Shown one piece after another: positions 7,701-15,488 of a stretch of DNA of 64,000 nt. Position 1 is the first letter of the stretch, and each line of letters begins with the position of its first letter. The DNA lies in NCBI GenBank assembly GCA_903919975.1, contig CAIXKE010000094.1:1-64000 (forward strand). The letters are read 5' to 3'. Both the position numbers and the translations under genes were made by a program. The notes below the pieces were generated by a model. That model did no database searches, was not told the DNA's origin, and saw nothing but the letters and a program-made list of their open reading frames with translations. Source of the DNA: Akkermansiaceae bacterium. GTDB taxonomy: Bacteria > Verrucomicrobiota > Verrucomicrobiia > Verrucomicrobiales > Akkermansiaceae.

Positions 7701-10196
7701 TTAGTTGGAGGCGTCGGTCCGGCGATGGGAATCCGGATTGAGCGGCGAGGGGCTCGAGGGATGATCTTTTCCGACTTCCTTGTAAGAGCCGAGTTTCTGG
7801 AGGTAAGCGATGAGGGCGACGACTTCGGATTTGGCAAGGTGGTTGCGCAGGGCATCGTCCTTGAGGTCCGGTTTGTCGGGGAGATAGACCTTGGCGTCGA
7901 TGAGCGATTTGGCGATTTCCTGGGCTTGGGTTTCCACCGAGTCGCGGATTTCATGCTGGTTCATGGCGGGCCATGGGACGCCGATTTTGACTTGGGCGGC
8001 GATTTTTCCGGGCAACGATTTCACATCGGTTTCCTTGTCGAAGAGCCATGGATAGGCGGGCATGTTGGAGCCGGGCGAGGTTTGGCGGGGATCGAGGAAA
8101 TGATTGAAGTGCCAATCATTGCCGCGCTTGCCGACGCGCATGTATTTTTGAGAAGTGCCGTCAGGGTATTTGGCGATTTCCCCACCCTCGCGGGCGAGGT
8201 CCGGGCCGGTGCGCTTGGAACCCCATTGATAGGGGTGATCGAAGAGCGACTCGCCGAGGTGCGAGTAGTCATCGGCGATGCCGGGGCGGCCGTAGCGCAT
8301 GACTTCCGGTGCGAGTGTGCGGATCATCTGCGAGTGGCAGTTGTAGCACCCTTCGGAGACAAAAACATCTCGGCCGGCGAGTTCGAGCGGCGTGTAGAGT
8401 TCCTGCAGGCGGCCCTCGATGTTTTTCTCGCGGTTGACGATGAGCGACGGGATGATCTGGACGGCGCCGCCGATGGCGACAGCGACAAAAACCAGGACGG
8501 TGAATGGGAGGTAGTTCTCGATCAGGCGTTCATGCCAATTGGTCCACTGATCCTTGGAAGCCTTGAAGGCGGCGTAGGCCTTGTAGGAAAGCAGCAGGGA
8601 AACGATGAGGGCGGCTTTGTCCGCATGGGGCGGCAGGAAAATCCAAAGGAGCACGAAGACCATCGCCAGAATGATGTGGGCGAGCGGATCGTTGAAGAGG
8701 GCCTCGCCCCAAGCCATGCCGTCCTTTTGTTTTTTTTCTAGCAAGGTGATTTCCACGGATTCGTCCACGGCCTTGCCGGAGCGAGCGGTTTTCCAGACAT
8801 TGAATGCGCAGAGAATGAAGCCGCTGAGGTAAAGCAAGCCACCGAAGGAGCGGAGCCAGTAGAAAATCTGGATGTCATTGAGCGTTTCAATGAACTCGTA
8901 TTTCAGGGTGGTGCCGCCGGGGTTGATCTGGCCGAGCATGAGGCCTTGCATGATGCCGGCGCACCAGAGCGCAACGACGTAAAGCAGGATGCCGGTGATG
9001 CCGATCCAGAAGTGCATGTTGGCGAGTGCCTTGGACCAGAGTTGGGTTTTCCAAAGGCGCGGGGCGAGCCAGTAGAATAAGCCGGCGGCCATGAAACCGT
9101 TCCAGCCGAGCGCTCCAGAGTGGACATGACCGACCGTCCAATCGGTGTAATGGGAGAGGGCGTTGACCTTTGTGATGGCGAGCAGCGGGCCTTCGAAGGT
9201 GGCCATGCCGTAGAAAGTCACGCCGGCGGCGAAAAACTTGATGACGGGATCGGTGCGGAGTTTGTCCCACGCGCCGCGCAGGGTGAGCAGGCCGTTGAGC
9301 ATGCCGCCCCATGAAGGAGCCCAAAGCATCAGCGAGAAGAGCATGCCGAGGTATTGCAGCCACTGTGGCAGCGCGGTGTTGAGCAAGTGGTGCGGGCCGG
9401 CCCAGATGTAGATGAAAACCAGCGACCAGAAGTGGATGATCGAAAGTCGATAGGAATAAACCGGGCGGTTGGCGGCCTTCGGCAGGAAGTAATACATGAT
9501 GCCGAGGATCGGCGTGGTGAGGAAGAAGGCGACGGCGTTGTGCCCATACCACCACTGGACGAGACCGTCTTGCAGGCCGCCGAAGATCGGATAGGAATGG
9601 ACGAGCGAGGTGGGCAGCGAGAGGTGGTTGACGATGTAAAGCATCGCAACCGTGACGATGGTGGCGATGTAGAACCAGAGGGCGACGTAGAGGCTGGGTT
9701 CGTTGCGTTTCGCAAGGGTCCAGAAGAAGTTGACGGCGAAGACGACCCAGATGACGACGACCGCGATGTTGATCGGCCAGATGAGCTCGGCGTATTCCTT
9801 ACCTCGCGTGAAACCGGCGGGTAGGGTGATGGCGGCGGCGACGATGATAAGCTGCCAGCCCCAGAAATGGATTTTTGATAGCAGATCCGAGGCGGTGCGG
9901 ACTTTGCAGAGTCGCTGCGTGGAGTAATAGATGCCGGCGAACATCATGTTGCCGACGAAGGCGAAAATGACCGCGTTTGTGTGCAAGGGGCGGAGGCGGC
10001 CGAAAGTGAGGAACGAGATGCCATCGGATTTAATAGCCCCGAAGGTGACGATTTCGATCCAATGTCCGTTCATTTCCCAACGGGAAAGTTGGGTGGCGAT
10101 GAGGACTCCCACCAGCATGCCGACGATGCCCCAAAAGATGGAGGCAATCATGAAATGGCGGACTGATTTATCGTCGTAGGTGATGGTGGCGGTCAT
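7701..10196 (-). CDS. ccoNO: Fused cbb3 oxidase subunits I and II (CcoN-CcoO)
   Basis: An 831-residue fusion. Residues about 1-480 are CcoN, the haem b/b3-CuB core, with HTNAVIFAF, WWYGHNAVAFFLTTP, WAGPHHLLNT (CuB histidines) and TVGHVHSGALGWNG. About three linking membrane helices follow. From about residue 590 the chain is CcoO: a membrane anchor (NYLPFTVLVFVAVAIGG), then a haem-c domain with CYNCH at 617-621. It reduces oxygen at low tension and pumps protons. I chose ATG 10196, which overlaps the ccoS stop (ATGA) and starts at MTATITYDDKSVRHF. A longer ORF to 10349 would overlap ccoS in another frame. Confidence 0.93.
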   Translation of the reverse strand: MTATITYDDKSVRHFMIASIFWGIVGMLVGVLIATQLSRWEMNGHWIEIVTFGAIKSDGISFLTFGRLRPLHTNAVIFAFVGNMMFAGIYYSTQRLCKVRTASDLLSKIHFWGWQLIIVAAAITLPAGFTRGKEYAELIWPINIAVVVIWVVFAVNFFWTLAKRNEPSLYVALWFYIATIVTVAMLYIVNHLSLPTSLVHSYPIFGGLQDGLVQWWYGHNAVAFFLTTPILGIMYYFLPKAANRPVYSYRLSIIHFWSLVFIYIWAGPHHLLNTALPQWLQYLGMLFSLMLWAPSWGGMLNGLLTLRGAWDKLRTDPVIKFFAAGVTFYGMATFEGPLLAITKVNALSHYTDWTVGHVHSGALGWNGFMAAGLFYWLAPRLWKTQLWSKALANMHFWIGITGILLYVVALWCAGIMQGLMLGQINPGGTTLKYEFIETLNDIQIFYWLRSFGGLLYLSGFILCAFNVWKTARSGKAVDESVEITLLEKKQKDGMAWGEALFNDPLAHIILAMVFVLLWIFLPPHADKAALIVSLLLSYKAYAAFKASKDQWTNWHERLIENYLPFTVLVFVAVAIGGAVQIIPSLIVNREKNIEGRLQELYTPLELAGRDVFVSEGCYNCHSQMIRTLAPEVMRYGRPGIADDYSHLGESLFDHPYQWGSKRTGPDLAREGGEIAKYPDGTSQKYMRVGKRGNDWHFNHFLDPRQTSPGSNMPAYPWLFDKETDVKSLPGKIAAQVKIGVPWPAMNQHEIRDSVETQAQEIAKSLIDAKVYLPDKPDLKDDALRNHLAKSEVVALIAYLQKLGSYKEVGKDHPSSPSPLNPDSHRRTDASN

Positions 10197-10384
10197 GTGA
10201 GGTCGTTGGGAAGGGTGGTTTTGGAAGAAGGATGGCTGCAGGGAGGCGATGGTGGATCGAGAGGCAGCAAGGAGTCTCGCTCCGGGCTTGAGCGCTTGGC
10301 GCGTTGAATTTCCATCGCGAAACAAGCGATGAAGATTCCCGCAAGACAAGCGGATACGAAAATGGTGAGAGCGAGGACGTTCAT
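10193..10384 (-). CDS. ccoS: cbb3 oxidase maturation protein CcoS
   Basis: A 63-residue protein with one N-terminal membrane helix (MNVLALTIFVSACLAGIFIACF) followed by a short basic then proline-rich tail. CcoS (FixS) is needed to insert cofactors into CcoN. The family normally begins with M-N/S-V/I-L and a single span, as here. The stop overlaps the ccoNO start by 4 bp, giving first place in the operon. It is usually found with ccoGHI, which are absent from this window. Confidence 0.85.
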   Translation of the reverse strand: MNVLALTIFVSACLAGIFIACFAMEIQRAKRSSPERDSLLPLDPPSPPCSHPSSKTTLPNDLT

Positions 10385-10456
10385 TTACGGGGAGGGGGAG
10401 GGAAGCAGTCCGTTCACCGGGCTTCTGAGCAGATCCTCTTAAAAGCTGCGCGTATT

Positions 10457-11005
10457 TTATCGGATGCCATGAATGGGAGGGTTTCGCCGCATTTCACAAT
10501 GAAGCCACTCGAGGAAAACATCGCCAATGATGTAGGCGATGCACTTGTGATCTATCAGATAAGGGTCGAGAATCAAGTGGCATTTTTCGTCAATGTCACG
10601 CGCTCGGCAGACGCCGGCGTGGAAGGTATTGGCAAGTTTCAGTTCTTGTGCGGGAATCCCGGGCGAGCGGAAGACGACGTGGCCGCGTTGGCCGAGGGCG
10701 GTGAGGGTTTTCATGAATTCGGTGTGGGACGCGTCAGGATCCGAAGATCCGGTTTCCGCCATGCCGAGAAGTCGGCGGTGGTTGGGGTCGTGTTCGATTT
10801 TTTTCACCAATTCCTCGGTGGCGGGAAGCCAGCGACCGTCACCATCGTCATCATATTCATTGAGGTAATCGGTGATTTCCCGAATCAGTGAATCGTTGGA
10901 GAATGACTCATCGCCATGGAGAACGATGGCGCAGGCGGAAGCTTGGCTTGCGGCATCGGCAAGAAGCCATTGGTGGAATACGGACATCGAGGTGGAGGCG
11001 GTCAT
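10457..11005 (-). CDS. Hypothetical protein
   Basis: A 182-residue soluble protein I do not recognise. It is acidic in the middle (NEYDDDGDGRWLPATEELVKK) and has no signal peptide or membrane span. Segments such as GHVVFRSPGIPAQELKLANTF and YIIGDVFLEWLHCEMRRN look like real protein with hydrophobic periodicity. It lies 72 bp upstream of ccoS on the same strand and just downstream of a decayed GH95 gene. A link to the oxidase is possible from position only. Confidence 0.6.
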   Translation of the reverse strand: MTASTSMSVFHQWLLADAASQASACAIVLHGDESFSNDSLIREITDYLNEYDDDGDGRWLPATEELVKKIEHDPNHRRLLGMAETGSSDPDASHTEFMKTLTALGQRGHVVFRSPGIPAQELKLANTFHAGVCRARDIDEKCHLILDPYLIDHKCIAYIIGDVFLEWLHCEMRRNPPIHGIR

Positions 11006-11119
11006 GCGGATAAAGCGGTTTCAGTCTGAACGTGACCATCTGCGGATCGGTGTGCTCCGCATCCAGTCTGGAAGGGTGCGCGGATTTTCCGAGAGATTCC
11101 CGAAGCGGGATTTCTTCAA

Positions 11120-11677
11120 TCAAGCGGGAGTTCCGGCCTTGGTGATTTGTCGGCCGGGATGCAGGGCGAAGAGATGGGAAACATGGCGGTGGTCATCCTT
11201 GGGATTGTCTTTGTCTTCCTCCCACTCCTGCAATTGTCCCAATCGGCCGATTTTAGGCTTCAGGAGCTTGTCGCGCAGGCTGGCATGTGTTCCCACAGGT
11301 GCTGCGCATACCACGCGCTGCCGGGCGGGTTCCACTTTCAGAAGGAAATTCCGCAGGCGTTGTTCATCGTCTGCACGGTCCAACCGCGGACATCGCCATA
11401 ATGCTTGCGCGTGTTAAGTATGCTGACCTCACGGATGCTGTTGACATAATTGATGAACGGCTCGTGGCACTCCGCGAGGTTGGCCACTTCGGCGGGCCAG
11501 TAGTTCATCTCGATGTTGATGTTCGAATGGTAGTCGCAGGCCTAGGCGGGCTGATTGCTGTCGTTCCAGACCCCTTGCAGATTCGCGGGATCTCGTTCCT
11601 CCGGTCGCCAATGAGGTGGATCGCAAAAAACGCCGCCGGGAAACATCATGCTCTTGAGGCAAATTGGGATTCATCAT
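11120..11677 (-). pseudogene. Decayed GH95 alpha-L-fucosidase-type gene
   Basis: Pieces of a GH95 glycoside hydrolase are readable leftward in changing frames. First comes a start with a Tat signal (SRRRFLRSTSLATGG, about 11675-11595). Then NLQGVWNDSNQPA is followed by an in-frame TAG and CDYHSNINIEMNYWPAEVANLAE (about 11590-11465). Then KHYGDVRGWTVQTMNNACGISF is followed by another stop, then WNPPGSAWYAQHLWEH. Finally, in another frame, GQLQEWEEDKDNPKDD and HRHVSHLFALHPGRQI end at 11120. Intact GH95 enzymes are about 750-800 residues, so most of the gene is deleted as well as frameshifted. The family assignment rests on the NMNYWPAE-like and HRHVSHL motifs. Confidence 0.8.
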
Positions 11678-11931
11678 GATGCGGGAATGCTTTTGCCGCA
11701 TGAGCCGGTTGTCAGCCAGTAATTCCGTTGGTTTCAATACATCGTGTGGGGATGGCGTCATCCGAATGGCCAATACCCGTGATCCGATGTTGAAGAGCAG
11801 GTGGCTTCTTTGGCAGAAGATTCGGGTCCATGGTCAGGGCGCTGCGTACGCGCATTACGTACTGCTGAAACGTATTTCACGCAGCGGTTTCACAAGGCAT
11901 GACCGACACTTCTGGTGGAGACTATTATGTC

Positions 11932-12384
11932 ATGAAAAAGCTTATTATCGCCGCCAATCTCGGCAAGGTTAGGGTTTTGAAATTTCGCGCGGCCGGAGAG
12001 GATCCGATTGAACAGGCGCATTTGATCGAAGAGCCGGATGCGATTACCGAAGTCCATGTGGAAACGATTCCGGAAGCGGTAACCGATCAAGCCGGCCGCT
12101 TCGGCCGCGGAGCACGGGTGGGATATGAAACGGGCATGTCCTATGGGGATGAACACAATCTTGAGCGGGAAATGGAACGTGGGGCGCTCAGGAGAATTGC
12201 CACCCGGATTGGAGATATCTTGAAGCGGGCGGATCATCCTGCTTGGATCCTGGCCGCTCCTCAATCGATCCTCGCGCAGTTGGAGCAAGCTCTTCCCACC
12301 TCAGCGAGAAAGACCTTGGTCTCCTCCGTTGGAGCTGATCTAACACAATGTCGTTTGCAGGAAATGGAAGAACGATTCCTATGA
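11932..12384 (+). CDS. Host-attachment-protein family (release-factor-like fold)
   Basis: A 150-residue protein of the family annotated as 'protein required for attachment to host cells' (Host_attach, now grouped with bacterial relatives of archaeo-eukaryotic release factors). It opens with a strand MKKLIIAANLGKVRVLKF and ends with helix-strand units ILKRADHPAWILAAPQSILAQLEQALP and ADLTQCRLQEMEERFL, the family hallmark. I chose ATG 11932 (GGTGGAG about 11 bases upstream). An in-frame ATG at 11899 would add 11 residues. Its true function is unknown. In other bacteria it is often near stress genes, as here. Confidence 0.75.
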   Translation: MKKLIIAANLGKVRVLKFRAAGEDPIEQAHLIEEPDAITEVHVETIPEAVTDQAGRFGRGARVGYETGMSYGDEHNLEREMERGALRRIATRIGDILKRADHPAWILAAPQSILAQLEQALPTSARKTLVSSVGADLTQCRLQEMEERFL

Positions 12385-12443
12385 TTTGAAGCATTTGAAT
12401 TCAAAACTATTACCAGCCTAAAGCCAGGCTTGTAATCCAAATT

Positions 12444-13367
12444 ATGTCTACCGATGAAAAACTCAATGATCCTTGGTTGGTCGCTGTCTGGCCAGGCATG
12501 GGAGGAGTCTCGATCAGCGCGGGTTATTACCTGATGGCTAAACTCGGAATGCACCTTCTGTTGGAGTTTCCGGCCACGGAATTTTTCGATCTCGAACACA
12601 TCGAGGTGAAGGATGGATTGATTCTCACACGCCGCTTGCCACGAAGCAGGTTGTTTCTTTGGAATGATCCGCAACATCAGCACGATCTGATTGTTTTCAT
12701 AGGCGAGGCCCAACCACCAGTAAAGGGCGGGGCGTTCTGTCGGACACTCATCAATCAAGCCAAGGCGCATGGTGTCACACGCGTCTTCACTTTCGCCGCC
12801 ATGGCCACACAAATGCGTCCCAAAAACGACTCACGGGTGTTCGGTGCCGCCATTGATCGTGAGACGCTCTCTCAATTCAAGCAGCTCGACATCCATCTTC
12901 TGGAAAGCGGCAGCATCAGCGGACTCAATGGAGTTTTGTTAGGAATGGCCGCCGCCGACGGCCTGCCCGGCGGCTGTTTGCTCGGAGAGATACCACATAT
13001 ATTCTCACAAATTCCTTTTCCCAAAGCATCGCTCGCGGTTCTTGAGTTTTTCACGGTCATGGCGGGAATCGAGATCGATCTGGTTGAACTGCGCCAGCAC
13101 GCGGACACAGTCGAGAGAACACTCGAAGACTTTCTGATCCGGATGGAGGGCGCTGTCGAAGGTGCCGGCGTGTCAGGAGGGGCTGAAACCGAAGCTGGTG
13201 AAAGCATGCCGCGCCCGAGCTCGAGCGAGAGTCAGCATGTCGAGCAGTTGTTCGAGGAAGCACGCAGGGACCGCTCGCGGGCCTATGAGTTGAAGCAGGA
13301 ACTCGACCGCATGGGGGTTTTCAGCGAGTTTGAGGACCGTTTTCTCGATCTATTTAAGGAGCCTTAA
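12444..13367 (+). CDS. PAC2-family protein
   Basis: A 307-residue protein of the PAC2 (proteasome assembly chaperone 2-like) family, common in actinobacteria and some Gram-negatives with unknown function. Family features seen are an N-terminal WPGMGGVSISAGYYL loop, ARVFTF-like strand (VTRVFTFAAMATQM) and the conserved ISGLNGVLLGMAAADG followed by CLLGEIPH. The C-terminal 90 residues form a charged coiled coil (RSRAYELKQELDRMGVF). It starts 59 bp after the host-attachment-type gene and may be in one transcript with it. Confidence 0.8.
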   Translation: MSTDEKLNDPWLVAVWPGMGGVSISAGYYLMAKLGMHLLLEFPATEFFDLEHIEVKDGLILTRRLPRSRLFLWNDPQHQHDLIVFIGEAQPPVKGGAFCRTLINQAKAHGVTRVFTFAAMATQMRPKNDSRVFGAAIDRETLSQFKQLDIHLLESGSISGLNGVLLGMAAADGLPGGCLLGEIPHIFSQIPFPKASLAVLEFFTVMAGIEIDLVELRQHADTVERTLEDFLIRMEGAVEGAGVSGGAETEAGESMPRPSSSESQHVEQLFEEARRDRSRAYELKQELDRMGVFSEFEDRFLDLFKEP

Positions 13368-13369
13368 TA

Positions 13370-13444
13370 ATGTTAGATAATGCAGAAGCGGAAGTTCAAG
13401 CTGGAGTTATAGGCTTAAATGAATCTAATGATGTTTTTTATTGA
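13370..13444 (+). CDS. Possible 24-residue small protein
   Basis: A short open frame (begins MLDNAEAEVQ, ends NESNDVFY, acidic) starts 2 bp after the PAC2 gene. An AAGGAG sequence at 13356-13361, inside the end of the PAC2 gene, sits 8 bases before its ATG. That is one of the few strong Shine-Dalgarno matches in the window. No homologue is recognised. The motif could be chance. Confidence 0.35.
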   Translation: MLDNAEAEVQAGVIGLNESNDVFY

Positions 13445-13478
13445 TCTGCCCGAAAAAATGCGGATCTATAAATGAAGC

Positions 13479-14138
13479 ATGATCAACAAGATTCTTCTGG
13501 TCGACGATCACCCCTTGCTGCGCGAGGGATTGGGTAGGTTGGTTGGTGCCGAATCCGGGCTTCGCGTTTGCGGGATGGCCGGTGATGTTCAGGAAGCGCT
13601 TTCAATGGTCGAGAGTACGGAGCCTGATCTTGTAATCACGGATCTCACCCTGCCCGGACGCAATGGCTTGGAGCTTATCAAGGACTTGATTGCCACTCAT
13701 CCGGAGCTTCCGATTATCGTTCTCTCGATGCATGATGAATTGATCTATGCCGAGCGTGTGCTGCGTGCGGGTGGCCGCGGGTATGTGATGAAAGACGCGC
13801 CCCCGGACCGCCTGCTTGAAGCGATCCGCACGGTGCTTGGGGGTGGGGTTTTTGCCAGCCAGACCGTAACCAATCACTTCCTGAGAGCGCTTTCCTCCGT
13901 GAAGGGTCCGCCCGCTCCCGGGTTCCCGCTGGAACGCCTGACCGACCGTGAAATGGAGGTTTTCGAATTGATCGGCCAAGCCAAAAGCAACCAGGATATC
14001 GCCTCGCGTCTGGGCATTAGCCCGCGAACGCTGGATGCCCATCGGGCCCATATTCGCGAGAAACTCGGACTCGGAGATGGCAATGAGCTGACCCGCTATG
14101 CCATCCGCTGGGTCGAGGTCGGCGTGATTGGTGGCTAG
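13479..14138 (+). CDS. NarL/LuxR-type response regulator
   Basis: A 219-residue two-component regulator. The receiver domain (1-120) has acidic pocket D9-D10, phosphorylation site D55 in VITDLTLPGRNG and K105. The C-terminal LuxR-type helix-turn-helix (about 150-205) has LTDREMEVFELIGQAKSNQ and the recognition helix SPRTLDAHRAHIREKLGL. It is predicted to bind DNA after phosphorylation by a sensor kinase, which is not in the window. The region before it is AT-rich. Targets could include the neighbouring cytochrome c gene, by position only. Confidence 0.92.
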   Translation: MINKILLVDDHPLLREGLGRLVGAESGLRVCGMAGDVQEALSMVESTEPDLVITDLTLPGRNGLELIKDLIATHPELPIIVLSMHDELIYAERVLRAGGRGYVMKDAPPDRLLEAIRTVLGGGVFASQTVTNHFLRALSSVKGPPAPGFPLERLTDREMEVFELIGQAKSNQDIASRLGISPRTLDAHRAHIREKLGLGDGNELTRYAIRWVEVGVIGG

Positions 14139-14299
14139 AAAGCCGTGTTGGCTGGAGAGGCCTAATGAATTCGCGTACGCCGTCCTGCGGCAATGTCGCA
14201 GACGTGACAACGACTCTAGCGGATATCAAAAACCCTGGATGTTTGTATATTCGCCTCAACTGCGGATATCAAACCGCAGAGTCCACTCCTGACACGGTC

Positions 14300-14773
14300 A
14301 TGCAAATCTATCGATATCTCGTGGTTATTCTTGTCAGTGTGTTTTTAATCAAGATTTCTTCATGCAAGGATCAGAGTGCCCGGATGGCCAAAGGCTTCAG
14401 TCTTCCCGAAGGTAATTCCGATCGCGGGCAAGCTGCTTTTTTGCAGATGAAATGCCATCAATGCCATCCTGTGGCGGGCATCGTTCTGCCGAAATCCGAT
14501 GCGCCAATGCCAATCAGCATGGAACTCGGCGGAGTTGTTAGAAAAGTGAAAACCTACGGTGAACTGGTCACTTCAATTATCCAGCCGCAGCACATCGTCT
14601 CGCCGGAATACATGGAAAAAATTGCAGTTCATAATGGAACCAGTGCCTCGCCGATGCCTTCGTTTAACGACACCATGACCGTCACCCAGTTGACGGATAT
14701 CATTACTTTTCTGCATGAGCGCTATCAGAAGGCTCCGCCTTCTGGAGGAACTTATCCCTATTATCTTCCCTGA
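14300..14773 (+). CDS. Lipoprotein c-type cytochrome
   Basis: A 157-residue exported protein with a hydrophobic signal (residues 5-20) ending at ISSC, a probable lipidated cysteine. A single haem-c site CHQCH near residue 55 (MKCHQCHPVAG) is followed by a candidate Met ligand in SASPMPSFND. The C-terminal helix LTDIITFLHERY is typical of class I cytochrome c. I chose ATG 14300 because it begins the signal peptide. The longer ORF from 14165 adds a non-signal leader. The electron partner is unknown. Confidence 0.8.
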   Translation: MQIYRYLVVILVSVFLIKISSCKDQSARMAKGFSLPEGNSDRGQAAFLQMKCHQCHPVAGIVLPKSDAPMPISMELGGVVRKVKTYGELVTSIIQPQHIVSPEYMEKIAVHNGTSASPMPSFNDTMTVTQLTDIITFLHERYQKAPPSGGTYPYYLP

Positions 14774-14804
14774 AAATCAACTCTCTGTCCCAACCATATC
14801 CACC

Positions 14805-15479
14805 ATGCAACTCGAACAAGTCCAGTCATTCGCCAGTCGTGAGGAAGCGGGCCGCAAGCTCGCACAACGCCTCGCCAAATATTCAAACACCGGAAACACG
14901 ATCGTCCTTGCCCTGCCTAACGGAGGGGTGCCGGTCGGCGCTGAAATCGCAGAGTTCCTCCAGAAGCCGTTTGATATATTGTTAGTAGAAAAAATCATAG
15001 CTCCAGGCAGTGATGGAGCGCCTTTGGGCGCGCTCACCGGCGGTGGAGTGCGAATGCTGAACTCCGCGATGATCGACCGCCTGCACCTGAGCAAGCCGGA
15101 AGTCAACAGCGCGGTCCTCGATGGATCCATGAGGTTGGCCCGCCGGGAGAAACGCTGCCGCGGGAAAAAAGCCGCGATCGAAATCGCCGATCGTACGGTG
15201 ATTCTCATCGATGATGGAACCGCTCCTTGTGAGGTCATCCGAGCTGCCGTCCGTTTGCTGCGCCGGCAACATGCGGAACGGGTGATCGTCGCGTTGCCCG
15301 TCGTTTGCCACGATACCGCCAGCGATCTCCGGATGGAAGCCGATCAAGTGGTAACACTTGCCGAGCCGGAATACTCGGGAGTCGCGGGGAATTGGTTCGA
15401 GCAATTTCCGATGACTACCGATGCGGATGTGCGCCGACTCTTGTCCGGCATATCTTCCACCGTCTGCGTGGCGAACTAA
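14805..15479 (+). CDS. Phosphoribosyltransferase-family protein
   Basis: A 224-residue type I phosphoribosyltransferase-fold protein. Strand-loop LALPNGGVPVGAEIAEFLQ is the pyrophosphate loop. VILIDDGTAPCEVIRAAVR is the PRPP-binding motif (DDGT), and LLVEKIIAPG is the K-containing strand. Stand-alone proteins of this type often sit in stress-related clusters with Hsp20, host-attachment-like and universal stress proteins, and their substrates are not established. It starts 31 bp after the cytochrome gene. Confidence 0.8.
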   Translation: MQLEQVQSFASREEAGRKLAQRLAKYSNTGNTIVLALPNGGVPVGAEIAEFLQKPFDILLVEKIIAPGSDGAPLGALTGGGVRMLNSAMIDRLHLSKPEVNSAVLDGSMRLARREKRCRGKKAAIEIADRTVILIDDGTAPCEVIRAAVRLLRRQHAERVIVALPVVCHDTASDLRMEADQVVTLAEPEYSGVAGNWFEQFPMTTDADVRRLLSGISSTVCVAN

Positions 15480-15488
15480 CGGGAAATA

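Noticed and set aside
7641-8741. 366-codon open frame on the plus strand across the cbb3 oxidase gene
   Set aside because: It lies antisense to ccoNO, whose membrane and haem motifs are intact. The frame is open only because of GC-rich codon bias.
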